This document shows positions 18,330 through 28,401 of a stretch of 64,000 nt of DNA, piece after piece. The translations under genes were made by a program, and so were the position numbers. The stretch spans positions 372,001 through 436,000 of the forward strand of contig NZ_STGT01000005.1 in NCBI RefSeq assembly GCF_004912145.1. Direction: 5' to 3'. The DNA is from Peteryoungia rhizophila. GTDB taxonomy: Bacteria > Pseudomonadota > Alphaproteobacteria > Rhizobiales > Rhizobiaceae. Position 1 is the first letter of the stretch; the number at the start of each line of letters is the position of its first letter. The notes beneath the pieces are model-generated. The model saw only the letters and a program-made list of their open reading frames with translations. It made no database searches and was not told where the DNA came from.

Positions 18330-20006
18330 TCAGGCGTGATGGGCCAGAAACCAGCGAATTTCCGGGCCTTCGAAGAGGATCTCGAGTTGCTGCGACTGGC
18401 GGATGCCGGAAACGTCCGCAAAGAAGACGTCCTCGGTGATGGCTAGGTGGCCCACGGGAATGGAAAACGTCCAGCTTTCTCCATCCGGTGCAACGAGCCG
18501 GACCTTCCGTTCGTCGGATCGTTCGAGGGTGATCGATGGATGGATATGGAAGCGTGCGATGACTTCCGCGTCCGGCAAGTTGACGGCAGGAAGGCCGTCG
18601 GGCAGTAGGAGCCTATCCCTTCCCGCGATCTTGGTGCCCTGCTCGTTGACGCGGATTTCCCTTTCGTGCACGACACCGAAGCGCTCCACATATCCGTCAT
18701 GGCGCGCCGACAAGCGGTCGCTTCCGTCAGGTCCAGTCTGCCGGTCGACGGCAATCCGGCTCGGTCCCGAGAGCATGATCGGACCGAGTTGCGACGTTTT
18801 CGCAATCCGCGCCGAGGAGACGTCCCCGATACAAAGCGTGCTGTGTGCCGCTGTCGTTCGGGCCAGCTGCCGAAGACGCTCACCGGCAAAACGCGGTGAC
18901 CCGCTGTTGATGATGAAACGGTTTCGTCCGGAGGAAAGTTCGAACGACAGGCAGCCCGCATGTGCCGTCGCCGAAAGGCGCGCAGAGAGCGCGGTCCCTG
19001 TATCCACGAGTATGATCGTTTCCCCACCGGCCAGCCGATGATAGCCGCCATGTGGCAGAGCCTTGAACGGTTGCCCGGCAGTTTCGTCATAGCGCAACAC
19101 ACTCATCAGATCGGTCGCCAGCGAGGAACTGGCGCCATTGAAGAGAGCAAGGTCACCGCTGCTGTGCCGGAAGAACCGCACCGCCGGATAAATCCGATCG
19201 ATGACCGGGATGAGTTTCGGCGGAACATCGTGGCCGAGGTTGATATAGCTCTGGCGCAGCGGGAGGAGGTCGAAAAGCAGATCTACGGAGGATTGCGGAT
19301 TGCGCGAATAATGGCTGCCATCAGGTAATACCTGTCGCTCCAACTCGCGATCCAGCAACCGTCCTGCACGACGCACGGCTGCCGGACGCGCTTCTGCGGC
19401 AATCGAAGCCATGGCGACGGCGATCCGCGCTTTCAGCCGTGGTAATCCCTCGGGCAGTGAACCGACACGACGTTGCAGATAGCGAACCTGCTGACTGAGG
19501 GAGGCGGTGAAGCGGCGATAGAAACCGGCTTCGGCATCGTGCAGGACGACCGGTGAATGCGAGAGCCAGCTGATGATGCGACGAGATACGACATCCGGCT
19601 CCCAGGCAACGCCGGCTGCGCGTCCACCATGGACAGAGATCCATTGGTCAACGATCGATCGCGCATGAGCGCAGGTATCGGATGTTTTGTTCGCCCGCAT
19701 ATGGCGCAGCCAGCCGAAGCCATGCAGGCGCCGGGCAAACTGCAGTGACGGCAGTTCGAGCGTAAAGGGCGACTGGCCATCGGTGTCGAGCACCCGGCCG
19801 GCCAGCGGAAAACGCCCGCTAAAGATCTCTTCGGCCACAAAGGGATCTACCGCCCTGAGATCGGTAGGTGCGACGATGACACGTGTGACTCGGAAGCTGC
19901 CGGAAGACAGGCTCGTAGGCCTTGAAACCGCAGCCGCCAGCCGCAGTCGGCGCCACCCTTCGGCGACGTGCAGTGTGACCAACTTGCGGCGATCGGCAAA
20001 TCGCAT
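18330..20006 (-). CDS. Heparinase II/III-like family protein of unknown role
   Basis: Protein of 558 residues. The N-terminal half is alpha-helical (SWLSHSPVVLHDAEAGFYRRF; LPEGLPRLKARIAVAMASIAAEA) like an alpha-alpha toroid, and the C-terminal half (from about residue 340: LPHGGYHRLAGGETIILVD, GCLSFELSSGRNRFIINSG) resembles the heparinase II/III beta-sandwich. No signal peptide is visible, unlike secreted polysaccharide lyases. AGGA lies six bases upstream of the ATG at 20006. In many alphaproteobacteria a protein of this type sits between rsmB and purH, but no function is established; a lyase activity should not be assumed. Confidence 0.8.
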   Translation of the reverse strand: MRFADRRKLVTLHVAEGWRRLRLAAAVSRPTSLSSGSFRVTRVIVAPTDLRAVDPFVAEEIFSGRFPLAGRVLDTDGQSPFTLELPSLQFARRLHGFGWLRHMRANKTSDTCAHARSIVDQWISVHGGRAAGVAWEPDVVSRRIISWLSHSPVVLHDAEAGFYRRFTASLSQQVRYLQRRVGSLPEGLPRLKARIAVAMASIAAEARPAAVRRAGRLLDRELERQVLPDGSHYSRNPQSSVDLLFDLLPLRQSYINLGHDVPPKLIPVIDRIYPAVRFFRHSSGDLALFNGASSSLATDLMSVLRYDETAGQPFKALPHGGYHRLAGGETIILVDTGTALSARLSATAHAGCLSFELSSGRNRFIINSGSPRFAGERLRQLARTTAAHSTLCIGDVSSARIAKTSQLGPIMLSGPSRIAVDRQTGPDGSDRLSARHDGYVERFGVVHEREIRVNEQGTKIAGRDRLLLPDGLPAVNLPDAEVIARFHIHPSITLERSDERKVRLVAPDGESWTFSIPVGHLAITEDVFFADVSGIRQSQQLEILFEGPEIRWFLAHHA

Positions 20007-20161
20007 TCTGCATCCTGTCGTAGGATCGAAATGATCCGGCGGTTTCACATCTGACGCCTGAAGCCAGACGTGCAATCCCGTTTCATAGCGACATACGCCG
20101 CGCCTGCAGAGCAGGGACGGCGGGGACAACAAACTTCCCAACAGGTTTATTCAGATATTAG

Positions 20162-21550
20162 TTAAGTTTTAGCAATGACCGCTGCGTAGAAACCGTCAAG
20201 GCCACCGAGGTCCGGCAACATGGCCGGCGTTGTGCGAAACTCGCCCTTCGGCGTGATGGCCATTTCGAGACCCGGCCAGTCGGCCGGATCGATCGGCACC
20301 AACTGCAAGCCAGCATCATCGGCGAGAACGCGAGAAACCACATCCTCACCCTCGGTCGGATCGATAGAACAGTTCGAAAAGACCAGCCGTCCGCCCGGCT
20401 TCAGCAGCGTGAGGGCATGCCGGAGCAAACCTTCCTGCACGGAAGCGAGTTTCGTGATGTCGCTGAGGTCCTTGGTCCAGAGCACATCCGGGTGACGACG
20501 CGTCGTCCCCGTGGAGGAGCAGGGTGCATCCAGCAAGATGGCGTCGAAACTCTCCGCAGCATCCATGGCCAAGAGGTTGACGCAACGAATTTCGGCTGAC
20601 AGGGCGAGCCGCGCGAGATTGCCCTCGAGCCGCTTCAGCCGCGACTTGGACTGTTCAACGGCGAGAACATTGCCCCCCGCCATCACCAGCTGTGCCGTTT
20701 TGCCGCCCGGCGCTGCACAGAGATCCGCGACGCGCTTTCCGGAGAGGTCCCCGAACAACTGTGCAGGAAGGGCAGCGGCCGCATCCTGAACCCACCAGGC
20801 GCCTTCATCGAATCCTTCGAGCGAAGGGATCGATCCTCGGAAACGGTCGAGCCGGATGCTGCCGCTCGGCATGATCTGCCCACCGAGCCGCTCCGCCCAG
20901 CCGATCGCATCGCTTTTGACGGTGAGGTCGATCGTGGGTGGCTCGAGCTGCGAGGCAGCGATGGCGAGCGCATGCTCCTCTCCGTACACGTCCGTCAGTC
21001 GCTGCATGAACCATTCTGGCATGCAGGGAAGGTCCTCCACAGAGGCGAGCAGAGCGGACTTCTCCCGCCCGATCCGCCGAAGTATGGCATTCACCAGCTT
21101 GGCGAAGCGACGGCTGCGTGGGTCACCACCGGCCTGCTCGACGGCGAGGTCCACAGCAGAATGGTCCGGGACGTCGAGATAGAGCATCTGTGCGGCGGCC
21201 ACGACCAGCAGGTGGTGAAGCGATCGGGCGCCTTCCGGCAGCGGATTGTCCAGGAGCTGTCCTATGATGGCATCGATCCGCGGCAGATGTCTCAACGCAC
21301 TCTGCAGGATCGCCTTGACGAGGCCGCGATCGGCATCGTTCAGCGGCAGAAATGCCGGATTGCCATGCTCCGGATCAAGCATTCCGTCGAGTGAGGTCTT
21401 GCGATCGATCACGGCCGCCAGAATGCGGGTCGCGGCGATGCGCGCCTCCAACCCCGGCTTCATGGACTGCCGAGAGAAACTTTCTCGGGGATTTCTGTTT
21501 CCGGCCTGCTTGTTTTTCGGTTTGCCCGTCGATGTGTCGCTCAAGACCAT
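20162..21550 (-). CDS. rsmB: 16S rRNA (cytosine-5-)-methyltransferase, RsmB family
   Basis: S-adenosylmethionine-dependent methyltransferase of the RsmB/NOP family, 462 residues from the ATG at 21550. An N-terminal NusB-like domain (about 25-160) is followed by the Rossmann catalytic domain: SAM loop [14 protein letters not shown], then the two catalytic cysteines in [17 protein letters not shown] and [12 protein letters not shown]. RsmB targets C967 of 16S rRNA in E. coli. The start overlaps the htpX stop by 10 bases. An earlier in-frame start at 21586 would overlap htpX further and is less likely. Confidence 0.92.
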   Translation of the reverse strand: MVLSDTSTGKPKNKQAGNRNPRESFSRQSMKPGLEARIAATRILAAVIDRKTSLDGMLDPEHGNPAFLPLNDADRGLVKAILQSALRHLPRIDAIIGQLLDNPLPEGARSLHHLLVVAAAQMLYLDVPDHSAVDLAVEQAGGDPRSRRFAKLVNAILRRIGREKSALLASVEDLPCMPEWFMQRLTDVYGEEHALAIAASQLEPPTIDLTVKSDAIGWAERLGGQIMPSGSIRLDRFRGSIPSLEGFDEGAWWVQDAAAALPAQLFGDLSGKRVADLCAAPGGKTAQLVMAGGNVLAVEQSKSRLKRLEGNLARLALSAEIRCVNLLAMDAAESFDAILLDAPCSSTGTTRRHPDVLWTKDLSDITKLASVQEGLLRHALTLLKPGGRLVFSNCSIDPTEGEDVVSRVLADDAGLQLVPIDPADWPGLEMAITPKGEFRTTPAMLPDLGGLDGFYAAVIAKT

Positions 21551-22503
21551 GGTCCCTTGGGTGGTTCGGCTTTGCCGCGCCCCCAACCGGAGGTCGGAAC
21601 GGAACGCGCCGTGCGCGTTGCCTTAACAGGGGCGTCCGGCGGCGTCGATCCCCCCGAGCGGATATCGGTCATGGCAAGCAGCGCCTCGATGCGGTTACGG
21701 GTATTCGGATGGGTGGAGAACAGATTGTCCATCCGCTGGCCGTTCAGGGGATTTATGATGAACATGTGGGCTGTCGCAGGATTGCGCTCGGCATCCCTGT
21801 TCTCGATCTGCGATGCGTCTCCTGCGATCTTCTGCAGCGCGGACGCAAGCCAGCGCGGCTGACCGCAGATCTCGGCTCCGCGCCGGTCGGCTGCGTATTC
21901 GCGCGTGCGGCTGATCGCCATCTGAACGAGCATGGCAGCGAGCGGCGCCACGATCATGGCGACGATGACCCCGATGAAACCGAAGGGATTGTTGCGATCG
22001 TCGCGGCCGCTGGAAAACAAGAAGGCAAAGTTCGACAGCATCGAGATCGCGCCGGCAAGCGTTGCCGTAATCGTCATTGTGAGCGTATCTCGGTTCTCGA
22101 TATGCGCAAGTTCATGGGCCATGACCCCTGCCACCTCTTCCGGCGTCAGCCGCTGCAACAGCCCGGTCGATGCCGCGACGGCCGCATTCTGCGGGTTGCG
22201 GCCCGTCGCGAAGGCGTTCGGCTGGGGATTGTCGAACACATAGACCTTCGGCATCGGCAGGCCGGCATTCTGCGCAAGATCTCTCACCATGACGTAGAAT
22301 TCGGGCGCCGTCCGCTCGTCGACCTCCTGTGCCCGATAGGCACGGAGCACCATCTTGTCGGAGTTCCAGTAGGAGAAGAAGTTCATGCCCGCCGCCACGA
22401 CGAAGGCGATCATCATGCCGCCCCTTCCGCCGATCAGGAAGCCGACGCCCATGAAGAGGGCAGTCATGAAGGCGAGCAGCATGGCAGTCCGCATGGTATT
22501 CAT
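21541..22503 (-). CDS. htpX: Heat-shock membrane metalloprotease HtpX
   Basis: Zinc endopeptidase of the inner membrane involved in membrane protein quality control, 320 residues. Two N-terminal transmembrane segments ([20 protein letters not shown] and [15 protein letters not shown]), the zinc motif [10 protein letters not shown] (about residues 130-139), and further hydrophobic segments before a C-terminal region with [13 protein letters not shown]. The protein has a polar tail rich in Thr/Ser/Pro. The ATG at 22503 is chosen because the upstream 11 codons contain a hairpin and add residues not typical of the family. Confidence 0.95.
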   Translation of the reverse strand: MNTMRTAMLLAFMTALFMGVGFLIGGRGGMMIAFVVAAGMNFFSYWNSDKMVLRAYRAQEVDERTAPEFYVMVRDLAQNAGLPMPKVYVFDNPQPNAFATGRNPQNAAVAASTGLLQRLTPEEVAGVMAHELAHIENRDTLTMTITATLAGAISMLSNFAFLFSSGRDDRNNPFGFIGVIVAMIVAPLAAMLVQMAISRTREYAADRRGAEICGQPRWLASALQKIAGDASQIENRDAERNPATAHMFIINPLNGQRMDNLFSTHPNTRNRIEALLAMTDIRSGGSTPPDAPVKATRTARSVPTSGWGRGKAEPPKGPWS

Positions 22504-22530
22504 GTCGTGGTCCTCTAAAAGCAGCGCTAC

Positions 22531-22547
22531 CGGCAATTCTATTGCCG
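22531..22547. repeat. Hairpin in the htpX leader
   Basis: CGGCAAT-TCT-ATTGCCG, a perfect 7-bp stem with a three-base loop, 28 bases before the htpX start. It may influence htpX translation or be an operator. No clear RpoH-type promoter could be assigned next to it. Confidence 0.35.
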
Positions 22548-22625
22548 TTTTCGCCTGTTGATTTAAAAAGCGGTGACCCCAATTTCAATGTTTGCGCATG
22601 AAATGCCGTCTCAGCAAAGGACGAT

Positions 22626-22838
22626 ATGATGTCAGAAGATCGTGAAGCCGATCCCAGCGTGGTGGAGGAACAGCCGCGTGAACTGAGCCCTGCCGCAAAA
22701 CGAGCCCTTGCGGAAGCGGATGAGCGTCGCCGCAAGGAGGCAGCCCCGGAGATGCCACCGGAGATCGGAGGCCGCGGCGGTGCGGATCCTGCGCGCTTCG
22801 GTGACTGGGAGATCAAGGGCCGCGCAATCGATTTCTGA
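22626..22838 (+). CDS. DUF1674 family protein, SdhAF4-like succinate dehydrogenase assembly factor
   Basis: Small hydrophilic protein of 70 residues. The C-terminal GGADPARFGDWEIKGRAIDF matches the conserved end of DUF1674/SdhAF4 proteins (G-x-P-x-R-[YF]-GDWE-x-KGR-x-x-DF). The eukaryotic member assists assembly of flavinylated SdhA; a bacterial role is by analogy. AGGA lies six bases upstream of the first of two tandem ATGs (22626, 22629). Confidence 0.8.
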   Translation: MMSEDREADPSVVEEQPRELSPAAKRALAEADERRRKEAAPEMPPEIGGRGGADPARFGDWEIKGRAIDF

Positions 22839-22887
22839 GGAATAATTCCCCATTGATTTGGGCTGCACATCGGAATATGTTCCTATT

Positions 22888-23343
22888 ATGTTCCGAAGAG
22901 CCCTCTCTGCTGTGACCGTATTCCTCATCCTCGGTGTAGCCACACCGGGGAGCGCTGCTAGCGAGGAGATCGGTGGCCCTGTGAAGGCGCAGGTGGTGAA
23001 GGTGGTGGACGGTGACACCGTGCTTGTGGAAGCCATGCCTTGGCCCGATCACAAGGTCAGCACTTATGTTCGTCTTCGAGGCATCGACGCCCCCGAGCTC
23101 AAGTCGAAATGCCCGGCTTTTCGCGAGGCGGCTCTGCGAGCAAAGAGCGAACTAACAGGATTGATGGATGGCCAGCAAATGGTCCTGCTCACCGCGATCT
23201 CGGGCGACAAGTATTTCGGCCGCGTGGTCGCCGATTTGACGCTTGAAGATGGGACACGTCCTGCAGAACAGCTTCTAAAAATTGGTCTGGCGGAACCTTA
23301 TCAGGGCAGAACCAAAAGCAGGCGCCCCTGCCCGGATGGCTGA
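22888..23343 (+). CDS. Secreted thermonuclease-like (SNase domain) protein
   Basis: Exported protein of 151 residues with a signal peptide (MFRRALSAVTVFLILGVATPGSAAS). The SNase fold is indicated by VVKVVDGDTVLVEA (calcium-binding Asp), YVRLRGIDAPELKSKC (first catalytic Arg in the R-L-x-G-I-D-x-P-E pattern), and GDKYFGRVVADL (second Arg). Such proteins degrade nucleic acids, but many alphaproteobacterial members are uncharacterised. It starts 49 bases after the DUF1674 gene. Confidence 0.85.
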   Translation: MFRRALSAVTVFLILGVATPGSAASEEIGGPVKAQVVKVVDGDTVLVEAMPWPDHKVSTYVRLRGIDAPELKSKCPAFREAALRAKSELTGLMDGQQMVLLTAISGDKYFGRVVADLTLEDGTRPAEQLLKIGLAEPYQGRTKSRRPCPDG

Positions 23344-23348
23344 ACATG

Positions 23349-23379
23349 AAAAAGGGGCTCCCAATCGGAGCCCCTTTTT
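23349..23379. terminator. Bidirectional terminator between SNase-like gene and acsA
   Basis: A 13-bp perfect stem (AAAAAGGGGCTCC with its complement) around loop CAATC, ending in five T on the plus strand and, by symmetry, on the minus strand. The flanking genes converge. Confidence 0.9.
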
Positions 23380-23397
23380 ATTTCCGGGTAACAGCGA

Positions 23398-25350
23398 TCA
23401 AGCGAGCTTGTTCTGCCGATTGGCGATCAGATCGTCGACCACGGCCGGATCGGCCAGCGTTGAAGTATCCCCAAGCGCGCCGAAATCGTCCTCGGCGATC
23501 TTGCGCAGGATGCGGCGCATGATCTTGCCCGAACGGGTCTTCGGCAGACCCGGCGAGAACTGGATCTTGTCCGGCGTCGCGATCGGCCCGATTTCCGTGC
23601 GGACGTGTTTCACCAGGTCTGCGCGCAGCGCATCATTGCCCTCGTGACCGGACATCAGCGTGACGTAGCAGTAGATGCCCTGACCCTTGATGGCGTGCGG
23701 GTAACCGACGACGGCAGCTTCCGACACCAGATGGTGCGACACCAGCGCCGATTCGACTTCCGCAGTACCAAGGCGGTGACCCGACACGTTGAGGACGTCA
23801 TCGACGCGGCCGGTAATCCAATAGTATCCATCCTCGTCGCGGCGGCAGCCGTCGCCGGTGAAATACTTGCCCTTGTAGGTCGAGAAGTAGGTCTGAACGT
23901 AGCGATCGTGATCGCCATAGACCGACCGCGCCTGCCCTGGCCAGCTGTCGGTGATGCAGAGATTGCCGTCGGTGGCACCCTCCAGCACATTGCCTTCATT
24001 ATCGACGAGCTCGGGCTTGATCCCAAAGAACGGCACTGTTGCCGAACCAGGTTTCAGCGCCGTGGCACCAGGCAGCGGCGTGATCATGATGCCGCCGGTC
24101 TCCGTCTGCCACCAGGTATCGACGACGGGCGACTTCTGCTCCCCGACGACATTGTAATACCATTCCCAGGCTTCAGGATTGATCGGCTCGCCGACAGAGC
24201 CGAGAAGGCGAAGCGACGAACGGTCCGAACGCTTCACAAACTCGTCGCCGGCGCCCATCAGCGAGCGGATGGCCGTCGGTGCGGTGTAGAAGATGTTGAC
24301 CTTGTGTTTCTCGATGACTTCCCAGAACCGTCCCTGGTCGGGGAAGGTCGGAATGCCTTCGAACATCAGCGTCGTGGCACAGTTCGAAAGCGGCCCGTAG
24401 ACGATGTAGGAGTGGCCGGTAACCCAGCCGACATCGGCTGTGCACCAGTAGACGTCACCATCGTGATAGTCGAAGACATATTCATGCGTCATCGAGGCAT
24501 AGACCAGATACCCGCCGGTCGTGTGCATGACACCCTTGGGCTTGCCGGTCGAACCTGACGTATAGAGAATGAACAGCGGATCCTCCGCCTTCATCTTCAC
24601 CGGCGGGCATTCTGCCTTGACCGTATGCACTTCCTGGTGATGCCAGATGTCGCGGCCCGGAGCCCAGCCGATCTTGCCGCCGGTGCGGCGCACGACCAGG
24701 ACCTTGTTGACGATGACATACTGCTTCGCGGCGATGTCGATGGCGATGTCGGTGTTTTCCTTGAGCGGCACCGGCTTGCCACCGCGCACACCCTCGTCGC
24801 AGGTGATGACGAATGTCGACTCACAGTCGACGATACGACCAGCCAGCGCTTCCGGCGAAAAGCCGCCGAACACGACCGAGTGAATGGCCCCGATGCGCGC
24901 ACAGGCAAGCATCGCATAGGCTGCTTCCGGGATCATCGGCATGTAGATGGTGACCCGGTCACCCTTCTTGACACCGTGCTTTTTCAGGACGTTCGCCATG
25001 CGGCAAACATGCTCGTAAAGCTCGTTATAGGTGATCTTCTTGTCGATATAGGGATTGTCACCTTCCCAGATGATGGCGGTCTGTTCGCCATGCGTCTTCA
25101 GGTGGCGGTCGATGCAGTTGTAGGAGACGTTCGTCAGGCCATCCTCGAACCATTTGACCGGGACCTTGCCCTTGAAGGAGCTGTTCTTGACCTTCGTGTA
25201 GGGCTTGAACCAGTCGATGCGCTTGCCATGCTTGCCCCAGAACTTTTCAGGGTCTTCGATGCTCTCCTGATACCATTTCTGGTACTTGTCTTCATCGATC
25301 AGAGCGCGGACTTTTGCCGATTTCAGCACCGGATAGGTTTTGGCTGACAT
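23398..25350 (-). CDS. acsA: Acetyl-CoA synthetase (AMP-forming)
   Basis: Activates acetate to acetyl-CoA through acetyl-AMP. Length 650 residues from the ATG at 25350, which has GGAGGAATTC directly upstream. The P-loop-like motif [18 protein letters not shown] and the C-terminal [15 protein letters not shown], containing the lysine acetylated in Acs regulation, are intact. [17 protein letters not shown] places it in the acetate-specific group, including the Trp that limits the acyl pocket. It is divergent from trcR. Confidence 0.96.
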   Translation of the reverse strand: MSAKTYPVLKSAKVRALIDEDKYQKWYQESIEDPEKFWGKHGKRIDWFKPYTKVKNSSFKGKVPVKWFEDGLTNVSYNCIDRHLKTHGEQTAIIWEGDNPYIDKKITYNELYEHVCRMANVLKKHGVKKGDRVTIYMPMIPEAAYAMLACARIGAIHSVVFGGFSPEALAGRIVDCESTFVITCDEGVRGGKPVPLKENTDIAIDIAAKQYVIVNKVLVVRRTGGKIGWAPGRDIWHHQEVHTVKAECPPVKMKAEDPLFILYTSGSTGKPKGVMHTTGGYLVYASMTHEYVFDYHDGDVYWCTADVGWVTGHSYIVYGPLSNCATTLMFEGIPTFPDQGRFWEVIEKHKVNIFYTAPTAIRSLMGAGDEFVKRSDRSSLRLLGSVGEPINPEAWEWYYNVVGEQKSPVVDTWWQTETGGIMITPLPGATALKPGSATVPFFGIKPELVDNEGNVLEGATDGNLCITDSWPGQARSVYGDHDRYVQTYFSTYKGKYFTGDGCRRDEDGYYWITGRVDDVLNVSGHRLGTAEVESALVSHHLVSEAAVVGYPHAIKGQGIYCYVTLMSGHEGNDALRADLVKHVRTEIGPIATPDKIQFSPGLPKTRSGKIMRRILRKIAEDDFGALGDTSTLADPAVVDDLIANRQNKLA

Positions 25351-25460
25351 GAATTCCTCCTCATGTTGACGGGCCACTACTGGCGACCAGGACCGTCCTC
25401 CCCGGCCTATCGCCGACATACATAGCAGCTGAAAAACGGCCAGCAATTAGACAAAGGTCA

Positions 25461-25484
25461 TTCGCGACTTCGCGAATTGCAATT
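25461..25484. promoter_or_regulatory. Paired dyads in the acsA-trcR intergenic region
   Basis: TTCGCG-ACTT-CGCGAA (25461-25476) abuts AATTGCAATT (25475-25484). They lie in the 233-base divergent region and the second overlaps the proposed trcR -35 box. Acetate genes in some actinobacteria and alphaproteobacteria are controlled by RamB/ScfR-type factors that bind TTGCAAA-like sites; a connection here is only a suggestion. Confidence 0.4.
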
Positions 25485-25505
25485 TCGTTACATAATCGCT
25501 ATAAG
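25477..25505 (+). promoter_or_regulatory. Candidate sigma-70 promoter of trcR
   Basis: TTGCAA and TATAAG separated by exactly 17 bases, ending 78 bases upstream of the trcR start. The spacing and A+T-rich spacer fit a housekeeping promoter. Confidence 0.5.
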
Positions 25506-25583
25506 GACGCCGAATTCCCGGAAATAGTGGTTTAAACCCACGGCCCGCGACAACCGGCGCGGACCCTCAGAAGGATTGTATCC

Positions 25584-26285
25584 ATGGCCCAGACACTGCT
25601 CATGCCGAAGGCGACCGCTGTATGGCTCGTCGACAATACCGCGCTGTCATTCGACCAGATCGCGCAGTTCTGCAAGCTGCACCCGCTCGAGGTGAAGGCC
25701 ATTGCAGACGGCGAAGCAGCCCAGGGCATCAAGGGCCTCGACCCGATCGCGACCGGACAGCTGTCGCGTGACGAAATTGCACGCGCTGAAAAGGACGTGA
25801 ACTACAAGCTGAAGATCTCCGAGCCGAAGGTTCGCGTGCCCGATTCCAAGCGCCGCGGTCCGCGTTACACGCCGGTCTCGAAGCGTCAGGATCGTCCGAA
25901 TGCCATTCTCTGGCTGGTCCGCAACCATCCCGAACTGAAAGACGCGCAGATTTCCCGCCTCGTCGGCACGACGAAGTCGACGATCGAGCAGATCCGCGAC
26001 CGCACCCACTGGAATTCTGCCAATCTGGCACCGATGGACCCTGTCACACTCGGCCTCTGCAGCCAGATCGACCTCGACCTGGAAGTCGAAAAGGCATCCA
26101 AGGGCCGTCCGCTGCCGACCGCTGCCGAACTTGGCGCGACCCTCCAGTCTGCGAGCGAAACCGAGAATGCCGGTTTCAGCTACGAGCGCGAGGAAGAGAA
26201 GGAAATCGATGCCAACGCCGTATTTGCCAAGCTGCAGTCGCTGAAATCCGATCGTCCGAACGACGAGGAAGACGATCAGTACTGA
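25584..26285 (+). CDS. trcR: DUF1013 protein TrcR, RNA polymerase-associated cell-cycle regulator
   Basis: Cytosolic protein of 233 residues matching DUF1013. Characteristic stretches are LMPKATAVWLVDNTALSFDQIAQFCKLHPLEVKAIADGE (about 6-44), PRYTPVSKRQDRPNAILWLVRNHPEL, and ISRLVGTTKSTIEQIRDRTHWN, both segments resembling helix-turn-helix units. In Caulobacter the DUF1013 protein TrcR tracks with RNA polymerase and affects cell-cycle promoters and antibiotic tolerance. The C-terminal tail is strongly acidic. It has its own promoter and terminator. Confidence 0.9.
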   Translation: MAQTLLMPKATAVWLVDNTALSFDQIAQFCKLHPLEVKAIADGEAAQGIKGLDPIATGQLSRDEIARAEKDVNYKLKISEPKVRVPDSKRRGPRYTPVSKRQDRPNAILWLVRNHPELKDAQISRLVGTTKSTIEQIRDRTHWNSANLAPMDPVTLGLCSQIDLDLEVEKASKGRPLPTAAELGATLQSASETENAGFSYEREEEKEIDANAVFAKLQSLKSDRPNDEEDDQY

Positions 26286-26306
26286 TCGAGCGCACCTACT
26301 TTTGAC

Positions 26307-26336
26307 CCCGGCAGCCTCTGGCAGCCGGGGTTTTTT
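26307..26336 (+). terminator. Terminator after trcR
   Basis: CCCCGGC and GCCGGGG with an inner GCC/GGC pairing and one A-A mismatch form a long stem around TCT, followed by TTTTTT. It lies between convergent trcR and prpE. Confidence 0.85.
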
Positions 26337-26353
26337 ATTGCCTCGAGATCAGG

Positions 26354-28291
26354 TCAGGCGCTCGCGGTCGTCTTTGCGGTCCCGGGAACCTGGCCATGCG
26401 CCTGCAGGACGGCGGTAATCTCGTCCAGAATCGCGGGATCATCGATCGTAGCCGGCATCTTCCAGGGGAGGCCATCCGCGATTTTCTGCATCGTTCCTCG
26501 CAGGATCTTTCCAGAGCGGGTCTTCGGCAAGCGGTCCACCATCAGCACCATCTTGAAGGCAGCCACCGGGCCGATCTCGTCGCGCACCAGTTGGACGACC
26601 TCCTTGGCTATCAGCGCATGGTCGCGGTGCACGTTCTTTTTCAGCACCAGGAAGCCGCAGGGGATCTGCCCCTTAAGCTCGTCCGCGATCCCGATGACTG
26701 CACATTCCGCGACATCGGAATGCATAGCACAGACTTCTTCCATGCCGCCCGTCGACAGGCGGTGACCTGCGCAATTGATGATATCGTCGGTCCGAGCCAT
26801 GACGAAAACATAGCCGTCTTCGTCGATCATGCCAGCATCGGCCGTCTTGTAGTAACCGGGGAACTCTTCCAGGCACGAGGATCGGAAACGCTCGTCCGCA
26901 TTCCAGAAGGTAACCAGGCATCCTGGGGGCAGAGGGAGCTTGGCAACAATATTGCCGAGCGTTCCCGGTGCGACCGGATGGCCCGCGTCGTCGAGGACTT
27001 CGAGCGCATAACCCGGCATCGCTTTCGCCGGCGATCCATGTTTTACCGGAAGAAGGCCGATTCCAGCGGGATTGGCGGCAATCGCCCAGCCCGTCTCCGT
27101 CTGCCACCAGTGGTCGATGACCGGGATCTTGAGGATGCGCTCCGCCCATTTCAAAGTCTCGGGATCGGCGCGCTCTCCCGCAAGGAACAGTGCACGCAGT
27201 CCTGAAAGATCGTAGCGGTCGACATGCTCACCCTCCGGATCATCACGGCGGATCGCACGAAATGCCGTCGGAGCGGTGAATAGTACCTTCACGTCGTGAT
27301 CGCTGACCACGCGCCAGAATGTACCTGCGTCGGGAGTGCCGACAGGCTTACCTTCGAACACAACGGTGGCGTTGCCCGCCAGCAGCGGCCCATAGACGAT
27401 GTAGGAATGACCGACGACCCAGCCGATATCCGACGCGGCCCAGAAGACTTCGCCCGGCTTGACGCCATAAACGTTCTTCATGGTCCAGTTGAGTGCGACC
27501 ATATGGCCACCATTGTCACGCACCACCCCTTTGGGCTCTCCTGTCGTGCCTGATGTATAGAGAATGTAGAGCGGGTCGGTCGCCGCAACCGGCACGCACT
27601 CGACGGTGGTGCCGTTGATCTTCTCCTGCTCCATCGCCAGGGCAAGATCGACGTCACCATGCTCGTAGCGCAACGGTGCATGATATTGGTCACGTTGCAG
27701 GACAAGGCAGAAGTCCGGCTTGACCTTCGCCATGTCGATCGCCTGGTCTAGCAGGGGTTTGTAGGGAACGATACGACCAGGCTCCAGACCGCAGCTCGCG
27801 CCGATCACCACCTTCGCGCCGGAATCGTTGATGCGTGTGGCAAGCTCATGCGCGGCAAACCCGCCAAAGACCACCGAATGCACGGCACCGATGCGTGCGC
27901 AGGCGAGCATCGAGAAGACGGCCTCCGGGATCATCGGCATGTAGATGATAACCCGATCACCCTTGACCACGCCGTGGTTCTGCAGCACCGCGGCGATCGC
28001 GGACACCTCGACGAGCATCTGATCATAACTGTAGCGCGCGGTCTGGCCGGTCATCGGACTGTCGTAGATGACCGCCGTCTCGGCGCCACGGCCAGCTTCG
28101 ATGTGACGGTCAAGACAGTTGAAGCAGGTGTTCGTTTCTCCGCCGGAGAACCAACGGCCATAGCTCCCTTGCGAAGCGTCGAAGACAGCATCTGGTGCCT
28201 TGAACCAGTGGATCTGTTCCGCAGCAGCGCCCCAGAAGCTTTCCGGTTTCGCCCTCCAGGAATCATAGATGTCCTGATAGTTCTCGCGCAT
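26354..28291 (-). CDS. prpE: Propionyl-CoA synthetase PrpE
   Basis: Acyl-CoA synthetase of 645 residues related to acsA but with the PrpE-type start (MRENYQDIYDSWRAKPESFWG) and FNCLDRH motif. The adenylate motif ILYTSGTTGEPKGVV and the C-terminal [14 protein letters not shown] with the regulatory lysine are present. PrpE activates propionate; no methylcitrate genes are beside it, so propionyl-CoA may enter the methylmalonyl pathway here. GGGAGGATCGAC precedes the ATG at 28291. Confidence 0.9.
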   Translation of the reverse strand: MRENYQDIYDSWRAKPESFWGAAAEQIHWFKAPDAVFDASQGSYGRWFSGGETNTCFNCLDRHIEAGRGAETAVIYDSPMTGQTARYSYDQMLVEVSAIAAVLQNHGVVKGDRVIIYMPMIPEAVFSMLACARIGAVHSVVFGGFAAHELATRINDSGAKVVIGASCGLEPGRIVPYKPLLDQAIDMAKVKPDFCLVLQRDQYHAPLRYEHGDVDLALAMEQEKINGTTVECVPVAATDPLYILYTSGTTGEPKGVVRDNGGHMVALNWTMKNVYGVKPGEVFWAASDIGWVVGHSYIVYGPLLAGNATVVFEGKPVGTPDAGTFWRVVSDHDVKVLFTAPTAFRAIRRDDPEGEHVDRYDLSGLRALFLAGERADPETLKWAERILKIPVIDHWWQTETGWAIAANPAGIGLLPVKHGSPAKAMPGYALEVLDDAGHPVAPGTLGNIVAKLPLPPGCLVTFWNADERFRSSCLEEFPGYYKTADAGMIDEDGYVFVMARTDDIINCAGHRLSTGGMEEVCAMHSDVAECAVIGIADELKGQIPCGFLVLKKNVHRDHALIAKEVVQLVRDEIGPVAAFKMVLMVDRLPKTRSGKILRGTMQKIADGLPWKMPATIDDPAILDEITAVLQAHGQVPGTAKTTASA

Positions 28292-28401
28292 GTCGATCCT
28301 CCCATGACAACGCATCGGCTTTCGCCTTTACCGTCATTTTAGGATCGACGAAGACAGGAGGGAAGAGAGACCAAAGCGCTATGCCAAAGGTCTAACGCAA
28401 T

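Noticed and set aside
21541..21586. Upstream rsmB start at 21586
   Set aside because: It would place 12 extra codons inside htpX and lacks a ribosome site; the ATG at 21550 with AAGGG close upstream is preferred.
22504..22625. RpoH (heat-shock) promoter before htpX
   Set aside because: A TTGAAA exists on the minus strand, but no CCATnT-type -10 at suitable spacing was seen.
23398..28291. acsA and prpE as a recent gene duplication
   Set aside because: They share motifs but belong to distinct old subfamilies with different N-termini, and they are separated by trcR in opposite orientation.
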